Made by a program: the position numbers and the translations under genes. The notes beneath the pieces were generated by a model, which was given only the letters and a program-made list of their open reading frames with translations, did no database searches and was not told where the DNA came from. Below are positions 56,203-64,000 of a DNA stretch of 64,000 bases, in pieces; the first letter of the stretch is position 1, and every line of letters begins with the position of its first letter. Location of the stretch: NCBI GenBank assembly GCA_016719895.1, contig JADJYG010000015.1:62001-126000 (forward strand), written 5' to 3'. Source of the stretch: Saprospirales bacterium (GTDB lineage: Bacteria; Bacteroidota; Bacteroidia; Chitinophagales; Saprospiraceae).

Positions 56203-57919
56203 ATGCCGGTTTGGCGGCGCATGCAACTGCCGGATACCGCCGGCTGCCCGGCAAAATATAATTCATTACCCGCGCTTAAACCCGCACTGACCGGGGCAAT
56301 CAAACCGCCTGGCCTTGCACGTTTCTGTTCCGACACTTTATCGCCTCCAACAGATATTATTAAAAACGGCGACGGTGTGGATATCGCCTTCGCAGCCAAC
56401 CGGCTCTACATCAATAACTATAATGGAAACAACGTGCTGGTGTACCAGCAAATCCCCGCCACTCCGAACCAATGGCCGGACTTTGCTGTTGGCGCGCCGG
56501 ATATTACCGCCCAAACGCTGGACTCGATCCACTATATTCAAAACCCCGTGCTCGCGTCGGACGGCGTCCGGCTCATCGCCACTTCCGATTTTGACCGGGA
56601 AATCAACATCTGGAACAGTTTTCCCACCCAATCGGGCCGCGAGCCCGACCAGCGCATCGCCGTGTCGGCCGCTGTGCAGGTATGGGCCAATGCGCTCTAC
56701 GGCAATACCTTTGTGATCGCCGGCAGGAAAACCGTTTCCGTCTGGACGGACGCCTCCCTGCTGAGCCCTGTACCGGACCGAACCTTCACCAATGCCATCG
56801 GTACTGCTGTATTCACCGACCTGGGCGGGGTAGCGTTGGACGGACAATTTTTCTACCTGGCCGATAAAAGCGGCAAGATTTATGGCTGGAACGGCATTCC
56901 GGCTTCCGCCAGCGAAAATCCCGCATTCACCATTTCCAACCCCGGCTTGCAGTACGGCTTTTTGTACAGCGACGGCCAGTATCTCTGTGCCGTGCAATCC
57001 GAACCGCCCGCTGCGGTGTACGTCTACAGAGTGTCGGACCTGGCAGCAGGCAGCGCCACACCCTACAGAACGATCGGATCGGGGCTTCAGCTCCAACTCA
57101 ACCAGCCCACCCAGGCGATCACCTTCGGCCAGGCGCTCGCCATTGCCTGCCGGGGTAGCCATGCGGTCTACCTGTGGAAAGACCTGACGCAGGCCGGCGA
57201 TGTTTCCCAGATGGTGGTGCTCGGGCAGCCATCCGCCACGGCGCACCAGGCGGCCATCGGCATAAGCAACCTGTTCATGCCGGCCTCTCTGATGGCCTAC
57301 GGGAACAGCCTTTGGGTGGGTGAATTCAAGTTTTCCAGCCGGATCGTCAAATTCAGTTATGGCACAACTACCGCACCGGAAATACCGGTTTGGGAAAGGG
57401 AGATGAGTATTTTTCCCAACCCGGTAACGGATAATTTCACCCTGCAGCTGCTGCCTGCGTGCAACGGCGAATACCGGATCGATCTCCTGGATGGCAACGG
57501 GCGCCTGCTTCGCCGCCTGGCGGCGCCCCTGCTCTACTGCCGAGCGTCGGCTGCGCATATTTTTTAACCGCGAAGCGGTTGAACATGAATAGCCCCGGAT
57601 GCAATCCGGGGAATGAGAAAAAGATTGTTTTTTAACCGCGAAGCGGTTGAATGTGAACATCTTGTAGCGCATATTCAACCGCTTCGCGGTTGCAAAACGC
57701 ATTCCCCTTCATTCCCGGATTGCATCCGGGGCTATTCACATTCAACCGCTTCGCGGTTTTTATTTATGTGCAGGCAACACTCGTCGGTACAGCAGGGGGG
57801 AGGAATACCGGCTCGACCTTTCGGCACCAGCGTTGGGCTTGCCGGCCGGCATAGTATTTATCCGGGCGGCTTCGCTGAAAAGCCGGGGCGTGGCGAAAGT
57901 CGTATTTCCGGGTGGCTGA
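56203..57919 (+). pseudogene. T9SS beta-propeller protein gene split by a palindromic element
   Basis: The reading frame encodes an NHL/beta-propeller-like protein (GDGVDIAFAANRLYINNYNG, LASDGVRLIATSDFDREINI, LWVGEFKFSSRIVKFSYG) followed by the first half of a T9SS type A domain (MSIFPNPVTDNFTLQLLP ... IDLLDGNGRLLRRLAA). At 57526 an inserted element takes over, and the frame ends in it at 57567. After the element, the frame from 57800 reads EEYRLDLSAPALGLPAGIVF, IRAASLKSRGVAKVVF and stops at 57919, which is the missing second half of the sorting domain. No signal peptide is visible at the 5' end either (start at 56203 or 56221), so the gene looks damaged at both ends. Confidence 0.75.
57526..57798. 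mobile_element. Nested palindromic repeat element (REP/MITE-like), about 273 bp
   Basis: The two ends are inverted copies: the left end begins CCCCTGCTCTACTGCCGAGC and the right end, on the other strand, reads CCCCTGCTGTACCGACGAGT. The similarity runs inward for about 90 bp. Inside are four copies of a hairpin core AACCGC-nnn-GCGGTT (57566-57580, 57634-57648, 57677-57691, 57744-57758) and two copies of CCCCGGAT-nnn-ATCCGGGG (57593-57611 and 57714-57731). No transposase gene is present. It could be a REP/BIME-like or MITE-like element mobilised in trans; which enzyme is unknown. Confidence 0.75.
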
Positions 57920-58067
57920 GCAGCGGTTTGGCTGCGAAGCATTGACAGGGGGCCAGCGGGAGAACCGGGAAAGAAGAATGGGAAAATACCATGAGGCCTT
58001 TCTCGCGCAGGAGTGATCCGAGGCCTGGAGGCCAATGGTTAAATTAAAATTCAAACATTTTATCTAA

Positions 58068-58102
58068 AAATTAAAACAATAAAAAATTTATTGTTTTAAT
58101 TT
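58068..58102. repeat. 16-bp perfect inverted repeat upstream of DUF1761
   Basis: 58068-58083 (AAATTAAAACAATAAA) and 58087-58102 are exact reverse complements with a 3-nt spacer. The AT-only stem lies 46 bp before the DUF1761 start. It could be an operator or AT-rich terminator-like hairpin. Confidence 0.5.
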
Positions 58103-58147
58103 GCCCCATCATTTACACCAAATATTTTTAAACAAAAATCAACTGTC

Positions 58148-58576
58148 ATGGAACGGAAAACAAACTGGCTGGCTATCGTTGTATCGGTGGCCGTTGCAAT
58201 GTTCACGGGGTTTTTATGGTACGGCCTCCTGTTTAATCAACAATGGATGGCCGGAAACGGCATCACCATGGAAGGGGAGAAACTCTTTAAAGACGGCGTG
58301 GAAATCCCCATGTCGTCGATGCCGATGGTTTTCAACGCGATTGCCCTGTTCATCTACGCGCTGGTCCTGAACTGGCTGCTGGGCCGTATGGGCGTGCGTA
58401 CCTGGATGGACGGCGCTGTGGCCGGCGGCGCTATCGGCTTGCTGATGGCTGTCGGCGTTTACACCGGCAACCTGTTTGCCAACAACCCGATGAGTCTCAC
58501 ACTGGTGGACGGTTCGTATTCGCTGGTTTTGTTTGTGCTGATCGGCGCCATCATCGGTGGCTGGCAGAAGAAATGA
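58148..58576 (+). CDS. DUF1761 family membrane protein
   Basis: A 142-aa protein with four predicted helices: WLAIVVSVAVAMFTGFLWYG, a longer amphipathic loop, AIALFIYALVLNWLLGRMGV, AVAGGAIGLLMAVGVYTGNL, and a final SLVLFVLIGAIIGGW. The pattern and length fit DUF1761, whose function is unknown. It is convergent with sprA. Confidence 0.85.
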   Translation: MERKTNWLAIVVSVAVAMFTGFLWYGLLFNQQWMAGNGITMEGEKLFKDGVEIPMSSMPMVFNAIALFIYALVLNWLLGRMGVRTWMDGAVAGGAIGLLMAVGVYTGNLFANNPMSLTLVDGSYSLVLFVLIGAIIGGWQKK

Positions 58577-58592
58577 CCCGCTGCCATCAGAC

Positions 58593-58632
58593 AGGATTTT
58601 TTCGTCCGTAGGGTGGATGGACGAAAAATCCT
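58593..58632. terminator. Hairpin between DUF1761 and sprA
   Basis: AGGATTTTTTCGTCC at 58593-58607 pairs with GGACGAAAAATCCT at 58619-58632 with one bulge. Placed between convergent genes, with T and A runs inside the stem, it can act as a bidirectional terminator. Confidence 0.5.
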
Positions 58633-58678
58633 GAGCAATCCTGTCCATCCACTCTACAGAAAAAATCCCGTCCCATTC

Positions 58679-61600
58679 CTAGTTCAGGGAGAACTGGACC
58701 GCTACACCGGCATTTATGGTCGTAATCGGGAACGATTGCGACGTTTTGGGCACTGTCTTGCGATAGTCGGTAAACAGGCGGAGTTTCAGCCGCCGGTTCA
58801 GGGCGTAATCAACGGATGGGTTGATACTGATCGTGCGGGCGCCCCGGGTGGGCACCGCCTCGTCAAGTTGGTCGAGCCGGTGGTTGATCGTAATATCGTC
58901 GCGCAGGTCAAAATCAAACTTGAAGTTCATGTCGTTGGCCTGCTGGGCGCCGCCGCCCCGCCCGCCTGCTGGCGGTGGAGGAGTGGTTGAACCAGGAGGC
59001 TGTGTTTTCGAGCGGCTCTTCGACTTTTTCTTTCCGGTCAGGAACGGAATATTGACGTTTTTCAGGCGGTAGCCAAAACCGATCGTATAACCGGTGGAGC
59101 GCGATTCGGCCAACTGGTAGTCGATAAACGACATGGCCAGGGTCCGGCTCTTTTTAAAATCGACTTTAAACGTCATGTCATTTTTCAATTTCACATCGAT
59201 TCCGAGCAAGGGCGATAGTTGTTCGTTGATCACGACTTGCGGAATTTCATACCGGGCGATGTAGTTGAAGCTGAGCGTATCGGTGGTATACGGCGTTGCC
59301 GGGTCGAAGAAAATATCCGTATTGTAGGAGTTGACCGTAAGGGTATTTTTGTACCCGTGCGTGATCTGGACGCTGGAGAAAATTTTACTCAGCCCGCCGA
59401 TTTTAGACAGCCCGTTGTAACTCACCCGCCAGTTGACCGCCGGCCGCGTTTTGAACACGTCGAGGTTGACGGTACTGGGATTGGCTTCCGAATAAGAGGC
59501 AATAAATGCCGGTATGAGCACTTCCTGTTGGATTTTGCCATAGCCGTAGCGGTAGCCGGGCCCGTCTTTCACGTGCGTGCCCGTATTGCCCGATTGTTGA
59601 GCCAGGCGATCGGAGATGATGGTCCGGTAGCTCTCATAGCGGGCGAACAAGCCGTTGAGGTCGTTGTCGAAGAGCGTACGCATCGTGAGGTACGACACGG
59701 TGAAGCTGCCCAGGTCGCGGTAGGCGCGGTGCTGAAAATCCGTCGAATTGGGGTCGAGCAGGAAGTCCTGGTCTTTGAACAGTTCGGTGTTGTTGCGGGT
59801 ATATTGGCGGTTTGCGCTCAGTTCGATGCGGAAATCGGTGAAGGGTTCGATGGTGGTGGCGGCTTCCAGGTTTTGGGTGTAGTTGCGCATCACCTGTTGG
59901 TTGAGCTCGGGGCGATGCGTGATCCAGCCCTGGCGGGCGGCATCATCGAGCCATTTAGAGTCGGGTTGAAAGCCGGCTACGAATGCCCATCCCGGTGCGG
60001 CGAAACCTTCGCTGAGGCCCATGAGTTTGGAATCCGGTATGAAACCCGGAATAACGGTGCTGAAGTTTTCGCTGTACGTAAAACGCGCTTTGCGCACCAT
60101 CATGAGCGGACGCAGGGCAATTCGTTCGGCCATCGAGGGTTGGCGGTCTTTTTTCTTGCCTTTGGCGCCGGCTGCTGCCGGGTCGCCGGCGTTGCCGCCT
60201 GCGGGGTCGGGGGCGTTGGGATCGTTGTTGTTGCCGCGGTTGCGGCCGCCGCCTGCAGGGTCGTTGCTACGGCCGGCACGGCCCATTTGGCCGCCCTGGT
60301 CGCGTCGCCCGCCCGCGTCGTCCATTCGGCCTCCGGGAGGGTTACCGCCGGGATCGGCGGGGTTGTTGCGGCCACCCGGGTCGGCGGGATCGCCGCCGCC
60401 TGGAACGTTTTGGTTGTTGCGGTTGCTCCGGCGTCCGGAAGCGTCTTTGGCGGCAGGTTTGTTGATTCGCGCCAGGTATTTGTTTTTGTTGTACAGGGCT
60501 TCAAAGTTAAAATCGCCATTGACCTGGCGGGTACTGTTGTTCTGGATGACATTGCCCAGCGAGCGCAACCTGGCATCGCTGGCGTATTGCGCCGGCACAT
60601 CGGGCAGGTATTGCAATTTGAGCGACTGGGCGGTCCAGGTATAGCCGGCGTTGTACGAAGCCTTCACGGTGATCCAGTCCATGAACGGAATCACTTTGAG
60701 CGGCACATTGTAGTTCAGGCTGGCGTTGTGGGCGTAATTTTTCGGGCGGCCCAGGCGCATGATGTTTTTCCAGATCGAATCGCGCCGCACCGCTGCGCTT
60801 ACCGGCACGCCGTTTTCCAGCTGATAGGGTTCGTCAATAATACTACGCGCCGTGGCATCGAAGTTGAAACGCAGGTTCTTGGTAATCTCCCAGCCGAGGT
60901 CGTAGTTGCGGTCCCAGGTAAAACGCCGGTTGTAGTACGTATTCAGCGCTTCTTCTTCGCCTGCGAAACGGTAGGTCGTGACCTGCACAATCCGCTCCAG
61001 GCTGGTACTGAATCCGTAGGTGCTGGGCAAAGGGCTGAAGCTCATTTCTGTGATCCATTTGAAGTATTTATCCTTCTTGATCAGTTTTTTAAACGGTGTG
61101 AACGGCTTCAGGCCGGTGGCGTACTGGTAGTCGAGCGAGCCTTTGTAGCGGTTGGTCTGGTCCCGCACGATAAACGGATTGCGGCGGCGCTCCTGGTTGA
61201 AGGCGTAGGTGAGGCTAAAGTTTTCGATATTCCAGGGCAGGGGGATTTTGCGGGCGCCGCCGACGCGGTCTTTGCGCACGTTGGTAAAGTTGAACCCGCG
61301 CACGGTGGCCACGTCCTGCGCGCTGGTGCGAATGCTGTCGCGTTTGATGGGATCGGCCTCTTCCCGCAATTTTTCTTTCAGTTTGATATCCAGGTCATAC
61401 GGGTCGTATTCCGGGTTTTTGGTGATGTTGGAATACTGGGCGTAGAACGGAATGCGCAGACCGAATCGTTCGGGGAAAAACTTGCCGAGCTCGATATTGG
61501 TCGACAAGTCGTATTGGATAATTTCTTCGCGCTGGCGCTGGATCAGTTTCTGTTCGATACTGCCCCAACCGATGCTGGAGTAGTTTCCGGCTACCGAGAT

Positions 61601-64000
61601 GTTGCCCAGGTCGGCAAGTTTGATATCGACCCGGGCCTGGCCGGCGTAACCGCCTTGTTCGTTGAAACCATTGAGCCGCAATTCATTGACCCACACCTCC
61701 ACACAATGCGGAATTTCCAGGGTATCCACGTTCATTACGCCGATCATCACGCCCTTGACGTAACCCAGGTTGGGGTTGCCCACAACTTTCACGGAGTTGC
61801 GCGGGTTGGCCGGGTCCGGAATAACGAAAGGGATGGTCAGGTCGTTGGGCGCCAGCAGGTTGCGTTGTTTTTTGACCGTTGTCAACAATTCCAGCGGGAA
61901 GTCGAAACTGTTTTCCGGCCGCCACACCTCTTCTTTATACGAGCGGCTGTCGGGGTTTCCGTTGACCACTTTGTCGGGGTCGGAGGGCGTGAGCGGGATT
62001 TCGTATTCGTAGTAGTTGTTGAAAAAGTCGGAGCCCAGGCGGATGAACACCGTCAGCTGGGTGCTGTCGATCATTTCTTCCACGCGTTCGGCGTGCACAA
62101 ACATTTTCAGCCGTTCGAATTGGCGCAAATCCATATTCAGGGTTTTAAATATGCCGCGCCCTTCGCAGTAGGGCAGGTTGCAAACGCCCATGGAAAGCGC
62201 CTGTTCGTTTTGCAAAATATCGGGGAACGCGCCGACGGATTGTTCGCGCGAGATGCCATACGGGATTGTGTAATTGAACGGCGTACGCGCGGCATTTTCT
62301 TCAATACTCACGGCGTTCACGTCGAACGCCACGCCGTCGGTGGGTTTCACGATATCCGAGGGGCAGCCGATGCGCTGGGTGTAGCGGCGCCACTGGTTGC
62401 GGCCGAGTTCGAGTGTGGCAAAGCGGAAGGTGGTGCGTTCGTCGAAGCCGTTCCAGAACATACGCACGAAGCGGATGGACCGGAAATCCTGAATACCGCC
62501 GATCGTTTGGCGTTTGTTGTGGTCGAGCGGCAGTTTGAAACGGTACCAGACGAAGCGGTCGCCGTTGCGGTCGAACACAACGGTATCGGTGATCAGCTCG
62601 CGCAATTCGGGCGAATCGGTGTCGAGCCCCTCGATCTGAATGCCGTCATTGAACAGCACGTTGGTTTTTTTCAATTGTATTTTATAGCGAAAATAGGCTT
62701 CGGTTTCATTCAGCGAGTTATCCCGGTTCAGGTCTTCCGCGTCGGGGTAATTGGTGGCGGAGGGGTTGAGGTTTTGGGTCTGGTTGGTGGGCGAGTTGCC
62801 CTGGGGGCTGTTGAAACGGCGGTAGCGCTCGGTCAGGCCCGGGGTGGTAGCGTCGAATGCCGGATCGCGGAAGTAAATAAAGTTGTCGTTGGAGGGGTCG
62901 GCCAGAATTGTGCTGACGGCATTGGGCGATAGCGAGGAGGCCATGATCGCATTCACCCAGGCGGCGAAAAAGTCCTTTTCCTGCTGGTCGTTCAGGCCGT
63001 CGAGGCCGAGGTCCTGCAGTTCGCGTTTGGCGGGGTCGTTGTCGAAGGCGTTCACGACGGGCGGCAAAACGGGTACGCGGCCCCAGCGGGTGTTGGCCGT
63101 GGCGCTGGGCCCGGTACCGGTGGGCAGGGCATTTTCGAAGAACTGGCGCGAGTCGCGCATGATGTCTTCGGAAATATTGCCCAGGTCGATATACATCGTG
63201 CCGTCTTTGGAAATGCCGGTGCCGTCTTTTTTGTCCATGTAGGGGTTGAGCATCCAGAATTCGATAAACTCGATATTGGCGGCTTCGAAGTCGTTGGTAT
63301 TCAGGCCTTTCATAAATCCGGCCCAACGGGTGGCCGGTTCGTCGAGTTCGCCGGTGGTGGTCAGGCCTTTGGAAAATCCGGGATAGCCGTCGGGCAGTTC
63401 GAAGTTGTAGGGGCCGCGTTCGCGGGGGAAGATGGTCACGTCGAGCGGGCGCAGGGCCGACTGTTCGAGCGGGGTGAGCTGGCGGTTGGGGAAAATGTCC
63501 TGAAACTGGATCAGGCGGGTGTAGGGGTTGTTGCCGTCCACCTGGTCGCGGGCGCTGGGGTCGGCGATATACCACGACAGGCGGGAGCGGTTGGCGCCCA
63601 GGGCGAGGCTGTCGGAAAGGTCCGATTCCGGAAACAGCGCCAGGTCGCCCTGCGGTACAGAGGCCAGTACCCAGCTGTTGGCCGGGTTGGCCAGCGGGAG
63701 GTTGGCGGTGCTGCCCTCAAAATCGTCGATATACACGATGCCGCCCTTTTCGCCGCTTTGGTTGATGGCGCGGTTGTGGCCGGGATCGAGCCAGGCCACT
63801 TCGGCCTGAGCATTGATGGACGAGGGTTCTTTGGTCTGGATGAGCGGCAACAGGTCTACCAGCCGGGTGATCCAGGGCGCTTCCTTCGAGATGCTGAAAT
63901 CCAGCCCGTACATTTTATTGTTGATCGGGTCGTCGCCGAAGTTCACTTTTTGGGTGAGCGGGCGTTCGAACAAATTCATAAACGTGGCGCCGATATTCAC
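58679..64000 (-). CDS. sprA: Cell-surface protein SprA, 5' end outside window
   Basis: At least 1773 aa of the very large outer-membrane barrel SprA, which forms the T9SS translocon pore and is needed for gliding. Recognised from the long repeat of beta-strand segments and landmarks such as GGIVYIDDFEGSTANLPLA, YLDLGNISEDIMRDS-like text, DRVGGARKIPLPW and the closing INPSVDYALNRRLKLRLFTD. The chain ends in FSLN. Family proteins have about 2300-2500 aa, so roughly the N-terminal quarter lies beyond 64000. Two low-complexity insertions stand out: about 95 residues rich in G, N, P and D (nt about 60150-60435) and a shorter proline/glycine run near 58950-59040. Confidence 0.93.
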   Translation of the reverse strand: MNIGATFMNLFERPLTQKVNFGDDPINNKMYGLDFSISKEAPWITRLVDLLPLIQTKEPSSINAQAEVAWLDPGHNRAINQSGEKGGIVYIDDFEGSTANLPLANPANSWVLASVPQGDLALFPESDLSDSLALGANRSRLSWYIADPSARDQVDGNNPYTRLIQFQDIFPNRQLTPLEQSALRPLDVTIFPRERGPYNFELPDGYPGFSKGLTTTGELDEPATRWAGFMKGLNTNDFEAANIEFIEFWMLNPYMDKKDGTGISKDGTMYIDLGNISEDIMRDSRQFFENALPTGTGPSATANTRWGRVPVLPPVVNAFDNDPAKRELQDLGLDGLNDQQEKDFFAAWVNAIMASSLSPNAVSTILADPSNDNFIYFRDPAFDATTPGLTERYRRFNSPQGNSPTNQTQNLNPSATNYPDAEDLNRDNSLNETEAYFRYKIQLKKTNVLFNDGIQIEGLDTDSPELRELITDTVVFDRNGDRFVWYRFKLPLDHNKRQTIGGIQDFRSIRFVRMFWNGFDERTTFRFATLELGRNQWRRYTQRIGCPSDIVKPTDGVAFDVNAVSIEENAARTPFNYTIPYGISREQSVGAFPDILQNEQALSMGVCNLPYCEGRGIFKTLNMDLRQFERLKMFVHAERVEEMIDSTQLTVFIRLGSDFFNNYYEYEIPLTPSDPDKVVNGNPDSRSYKEEVWRPENSFDFPLELLTTVKKQRNLLAPNDLTIPFVIPDPANPRNSVKVVGNPNLGYVKGVMIGVMNVDTLEIPHCVEVWVNELRLNGFNEQGGYAGQARVDIKLADLGNISVAGNYSSIGWGSIEQKLIQRQREEIIQYDLSTNIELGKFFPERFGLRIPFYAQYSNITKNPEYDPYDLDIKLKEKLREEADPIKRDSIRTSAQDVATVRGFNFTNVRKDRVGGARKIPLPWNIENFSLTYAFNQERRRNPFIVRDQTNRYKGSLDYQYATGLKPFTPFKKLIKKDKYFKWITEMSFSPLPSTYGFSTSLERIVQVTTYRFAGEEEALNTYYNRRFTWDRNYDLGWEITKNLRFNFDATARSIIDEPYQLENGVPVSAAVRRDSIWKNIMRLGRPKNYAHNASLNYNVPLKVIPFMDWITVKASYNAGYTWTAQSLKLQYLPDVPAQYASDARLRSLGNVIQNNSTRQVNGDFNFEALYNKNKYLARINKPAAKDASGRRSNRNNQNVPGGGDPADPGGRNNPADPGGNPPGGRMDDAGGRRDQGGQMGRAGRSNDPAGGGRNRGNNNDPNAPDPAGGNAGDPAAAGAKGKKKDRQPSMAERIALRPLMMVRKARFTYSENFSTVIPGFIPDSKLMGLSEGFAAPGWAFVAGFQPDSKWLDDAARQGWITHRPELNQQVMRNYTQNLEAATTIEPFTDFRIELSANRQYTRNNTELFKDQDFLLDPNSTDFQHRAYRDLGSFTVSYLTMRTLFDNDLNGLFARYESYRTIISDRLAQQSGNTGTHVKDGPGYRYGYGKIQQEVLIPAFIASYSEANPSTVNLDVFKTRPAVNWRVSYNGLSKIGGLSKIFSSVQITHGYKNTLTVNSYNTDIFFDPATPYTTDTLSFNYIARYEIPQVVINEQLSPLLGIDVKLKNDMTFKVDFKKSRTLAMSFIDYQLAESRSTGYTIGFGYRLKNVNIPFLTGKKKSKSRSKTQPPGSTTPPPPAGGRGGGAQQANDMNFKFDFDLRDDITINHRLDQLDEAVPTRGARTISINPSVDYALNRRLKLRLFTDYRKTVPKTSQSFPITTINAGVAVQFSLN

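Noticed and set aside
56338..57702. 454-codon frame antisense to the beta-propeller gene
   Set aside because: No domain; its N-terminal part is encoded by the palindromic element. The plus-strand frame has clear protein features.
57526..57798. CRISPR array
   Set aside because: The repeats are inverted and nested rather than evenly spaced direct repeats, spacers are absent, and no cas gene is nearby.
57613..57945. Plus-strand frame across the palindromic element
   Set aside because: The translation arises from the repeat units themselves and has no independent support.
59219..62932. 1237-codon open frame on the plus strand opposite sprA
   Set aside because: It lies wholly antisense to a clear SprA frame; the translation is rich in V, G, F and H without any domain, a by-product of GC-rich codon use.

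Overview
This 64 kb window comes from the chromosome of a member of the Bacteroidota with moderately high GC, most likely in the Saprospiria/Chitinophagia range. The grounds are: the C-terminal part of a SprA-type gliding/type 9 secretion (T9SS) protein, a GldB-like lipoprotein next to BatD, several proteins ending in T9SS type A sorting domains (YPNP/FPNP), a SusC-like TonB receptor, Bacteroidota-style -7 boxes (TAnnTTTG) and no clear Shine-Dalgarno sequences. It is mostly ordinary core and envelope genome, with no prophage, CRISPR array or transposase gene.

Layout. 0-10 kb: a stand-alone TIR protein, a GH92 mannosidase (frameshifted), a TPR-adenylate cyclase, kynureninase, a TonB receptor and an SPFH/band 7 protein. 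10-20 kb: a DUF1800/DUF1501 secreted pair, an orphan FecR, a glutamine amidotransferase, an acidic protein coupled to a small XRE regulator, a dihaem peroxidase, PabB and a YigZ/IMPACT protein. 20-30 kb: DUF2851, a PAP2-like membrane protein, CysS, a frameshifted M28 peptidase beside a DinB-like remnant, an EamA transporter, an orphan terminator, a TARG1-like macrodomain protein, a GNAT enzyme, an OmpH/Skp chaperone and a small T9SS cargo protein. 30-45 kb: tail-specific protease (frameshifted), an ABC ATPase plus flippase, OsmC, a TIGR01777 epimerase, an AI-2E family transporter, methylmalonyl-CoA mutase, a GT2, a NUDIX hydrolase, BatD-GldB, an outer-membrane barrel and two ArsR repressors. 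45-56 kb: TsaB, MnmA, two thioredoxin-fold paralogues, a large LytS-type sensor kinase (frameshifted) with its LytTR regulator, RecO, an eroded MtfA-like protein and tRNA-Phe. 56-64 kb: a T9SS beta-propeller gene split by a palindromic element, DUF1761 and SprA (5' end outside the window).

How the genes fit together. Envelope and secretion functions recur: SprA and GldB belong to the gliding/T9SS machinery that would export the CTD proteins, while OmpH/Skp and the tail-specific protease handle outer-membrane protein folding and turnover. The sensor kinase and LytTR regulator form a classic two-component pair. TsaB and MnmA both modify tRNA.

The most notable observations are: (1) a roughly 273-bp nested-palindrome element (57526-57798) inserted into the T9SS sorting domain of a beta-propeller gene, with the lost C-terminal segment still readable downstream; (2) four otherwise well-conserved genes broken by single-base indels, two of them in homopolymers, which looks more like sequence error than gene decay; (3) a perfect intrinsic terminator with no upstream gene, ahead of the macrodomain gene, suggesting a small RNA or leader; and (4) several inverted or heptamer-type repeats at gene ends. 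I did not find a convincing new multi-gene defence or metabolic system.
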